Positions 63,741 to 64,000 of a stretch of 64,000 bases of DNA are shown piece after piece. The notes below the pieces were generated by a model. The model saw only the letters and a list, made by a program, of their open reading frames with translations, did not search any database and was not told the DNA's origin. A program made the position numbers and the translations under genes. The DNA is taken from assembly GCF_013623775.1 (NCBI RefSeq), contig NZ_JABFAM010000006.1:1-64000 (forward strand), read 5' to 3'. The DNA comes from Rufibacter sp. XAAS-G3-1. GTDB taxonomy: Bacteria > Bacteroidota > Bacteroidia > Cytophagales > Hymenobacteraceae. Every line of letters starts with the position of its first letter. Within the stretch, counting starts at the first letter, position 1.

Positions 63741-63783
63741 AGGTCGTGGGGGTAAGCGCTCTTTTCACCCTCATGCCAATAAG

Positions 63784-63834
63784 GGTTGGTTGTTTTAGGG
63801 CTGTTTTCATAAAAACTCCTCTAAAACAGCCAAC
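63784..63834. repeat. Interspersed double-stem hairpin (family A)
   Basis: GGTTGGTTGTTTTAGGG / CCTCTAAAACAGCCAACC around CTGTTTTCATAAAAAC. Confidence 0.65.
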
Positions 63835-64000
63835 CGGTTGCTTCCTTGAATTTAGGGGATTAGAAAGTTGAAACTGGTGTGGCACGCTTCCAAGCACTTC
63901 TGATAACGGGCTGAATACTCACGCACGTGCACCAGAACTGTTACGGGAAACGGCGGCCCTGGCTTTGGACTAGCGCTTACATTCTCTACTATACACTTGT

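Overview
The window looks like a chromosome segment of a Cytophagales bacterium, most likely family Hymenobacteraceae (Rufibacter- or Pontibacter-like). The evidence is the gene families (DUF3822, a PorE-like type IX secretion protein, two proteins with C-terminal type IX sorting domains, IcmF, a thrA-like/thrB/thrC operon), Bacteroidota-type promoters (TTTG near -33, TAnnTTTG near -7), and the near absence of Shine-Dalgarno sites. The genus is an inference. No rRNA, tRNA, CRISPR array, prophage or intact insertion sequence was seen.

Layout. 0-9.4 kb: IS110-like remnant, a KAS III paralogue beside an FAD monooxygenase, DUF3822, cytochrome oxidase subunit III, small unknown genes, secreted TapB-like and DUF4920 proteins, and an RsbQ-like hydrolase with a STAS-like gene. 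10-20.7 kb: SDR, DEAD-box helicase, gluconokinase, DUF559, DNA ligase LigA, an amidoligase/glutamine-amidotransferase operon, PorE-like OmpA protein and QueE. 20.8-24.8 kb: threonine operon with promoter, Thr/Ile-rich leader peptide and candidate attenuator, then aspartokinase, homoserine kinase and threonine synthase. 25-31 kb: FolD, DUF4184, LepA, DUF1003 and a TRIC channel. 31-38 kb: fused isobutyryl-CoA mutase IcmF, an Rpn-family nuclease and cardiolipin synthase. 38-50 kb: HdeD, an AI-2E-type permease, FKBP, a second STAS-like gene, Kup, an M61 peptidase, an NlpC/P60 protein, a candidate structured RNA and DUF2147. 50-64 kb: a Gre-like protein, an M1 peptidase exported by the type IX system, a histidine kinase/response regulator pair opposite another type IX substrate, CoaD, NUDIX, PyrE, a YfcE-like phosphoesterase, threonine aldolase and an outer-membrane barrel protein.

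Most genes are housekeeping. The intergenic DNA is the unusual part. About thirty copies of a 35-50 bp double-stem palindrome (roughly GTTTTAGGCC-TTTTC-GAAAA-GGCCTAAAAC) lie between genes, often touching stop codons, and their arms vary in a compensating way. A separate 250-450 bp composite repeat occurs four times, always in the same orientation and always between convergent genes. A third family (core CAGACACTCGTAGGAGC) occurs five times, and short palindromes such as AAACCTGTGAGG recur. One GC-rich palindrome sits in frame inside icmF.

The other leads worth following are the amidoligase/amidotransferase pair, the threonine attenuator with an aspartokinase that stops where the homoserine dehydrogenase domain would begin, and a promoter-to-terminator RNA unit at 48.45-48.74 kb that carries a rare perfect Shine-Dalgarno sequence and a 23-codon ORF.
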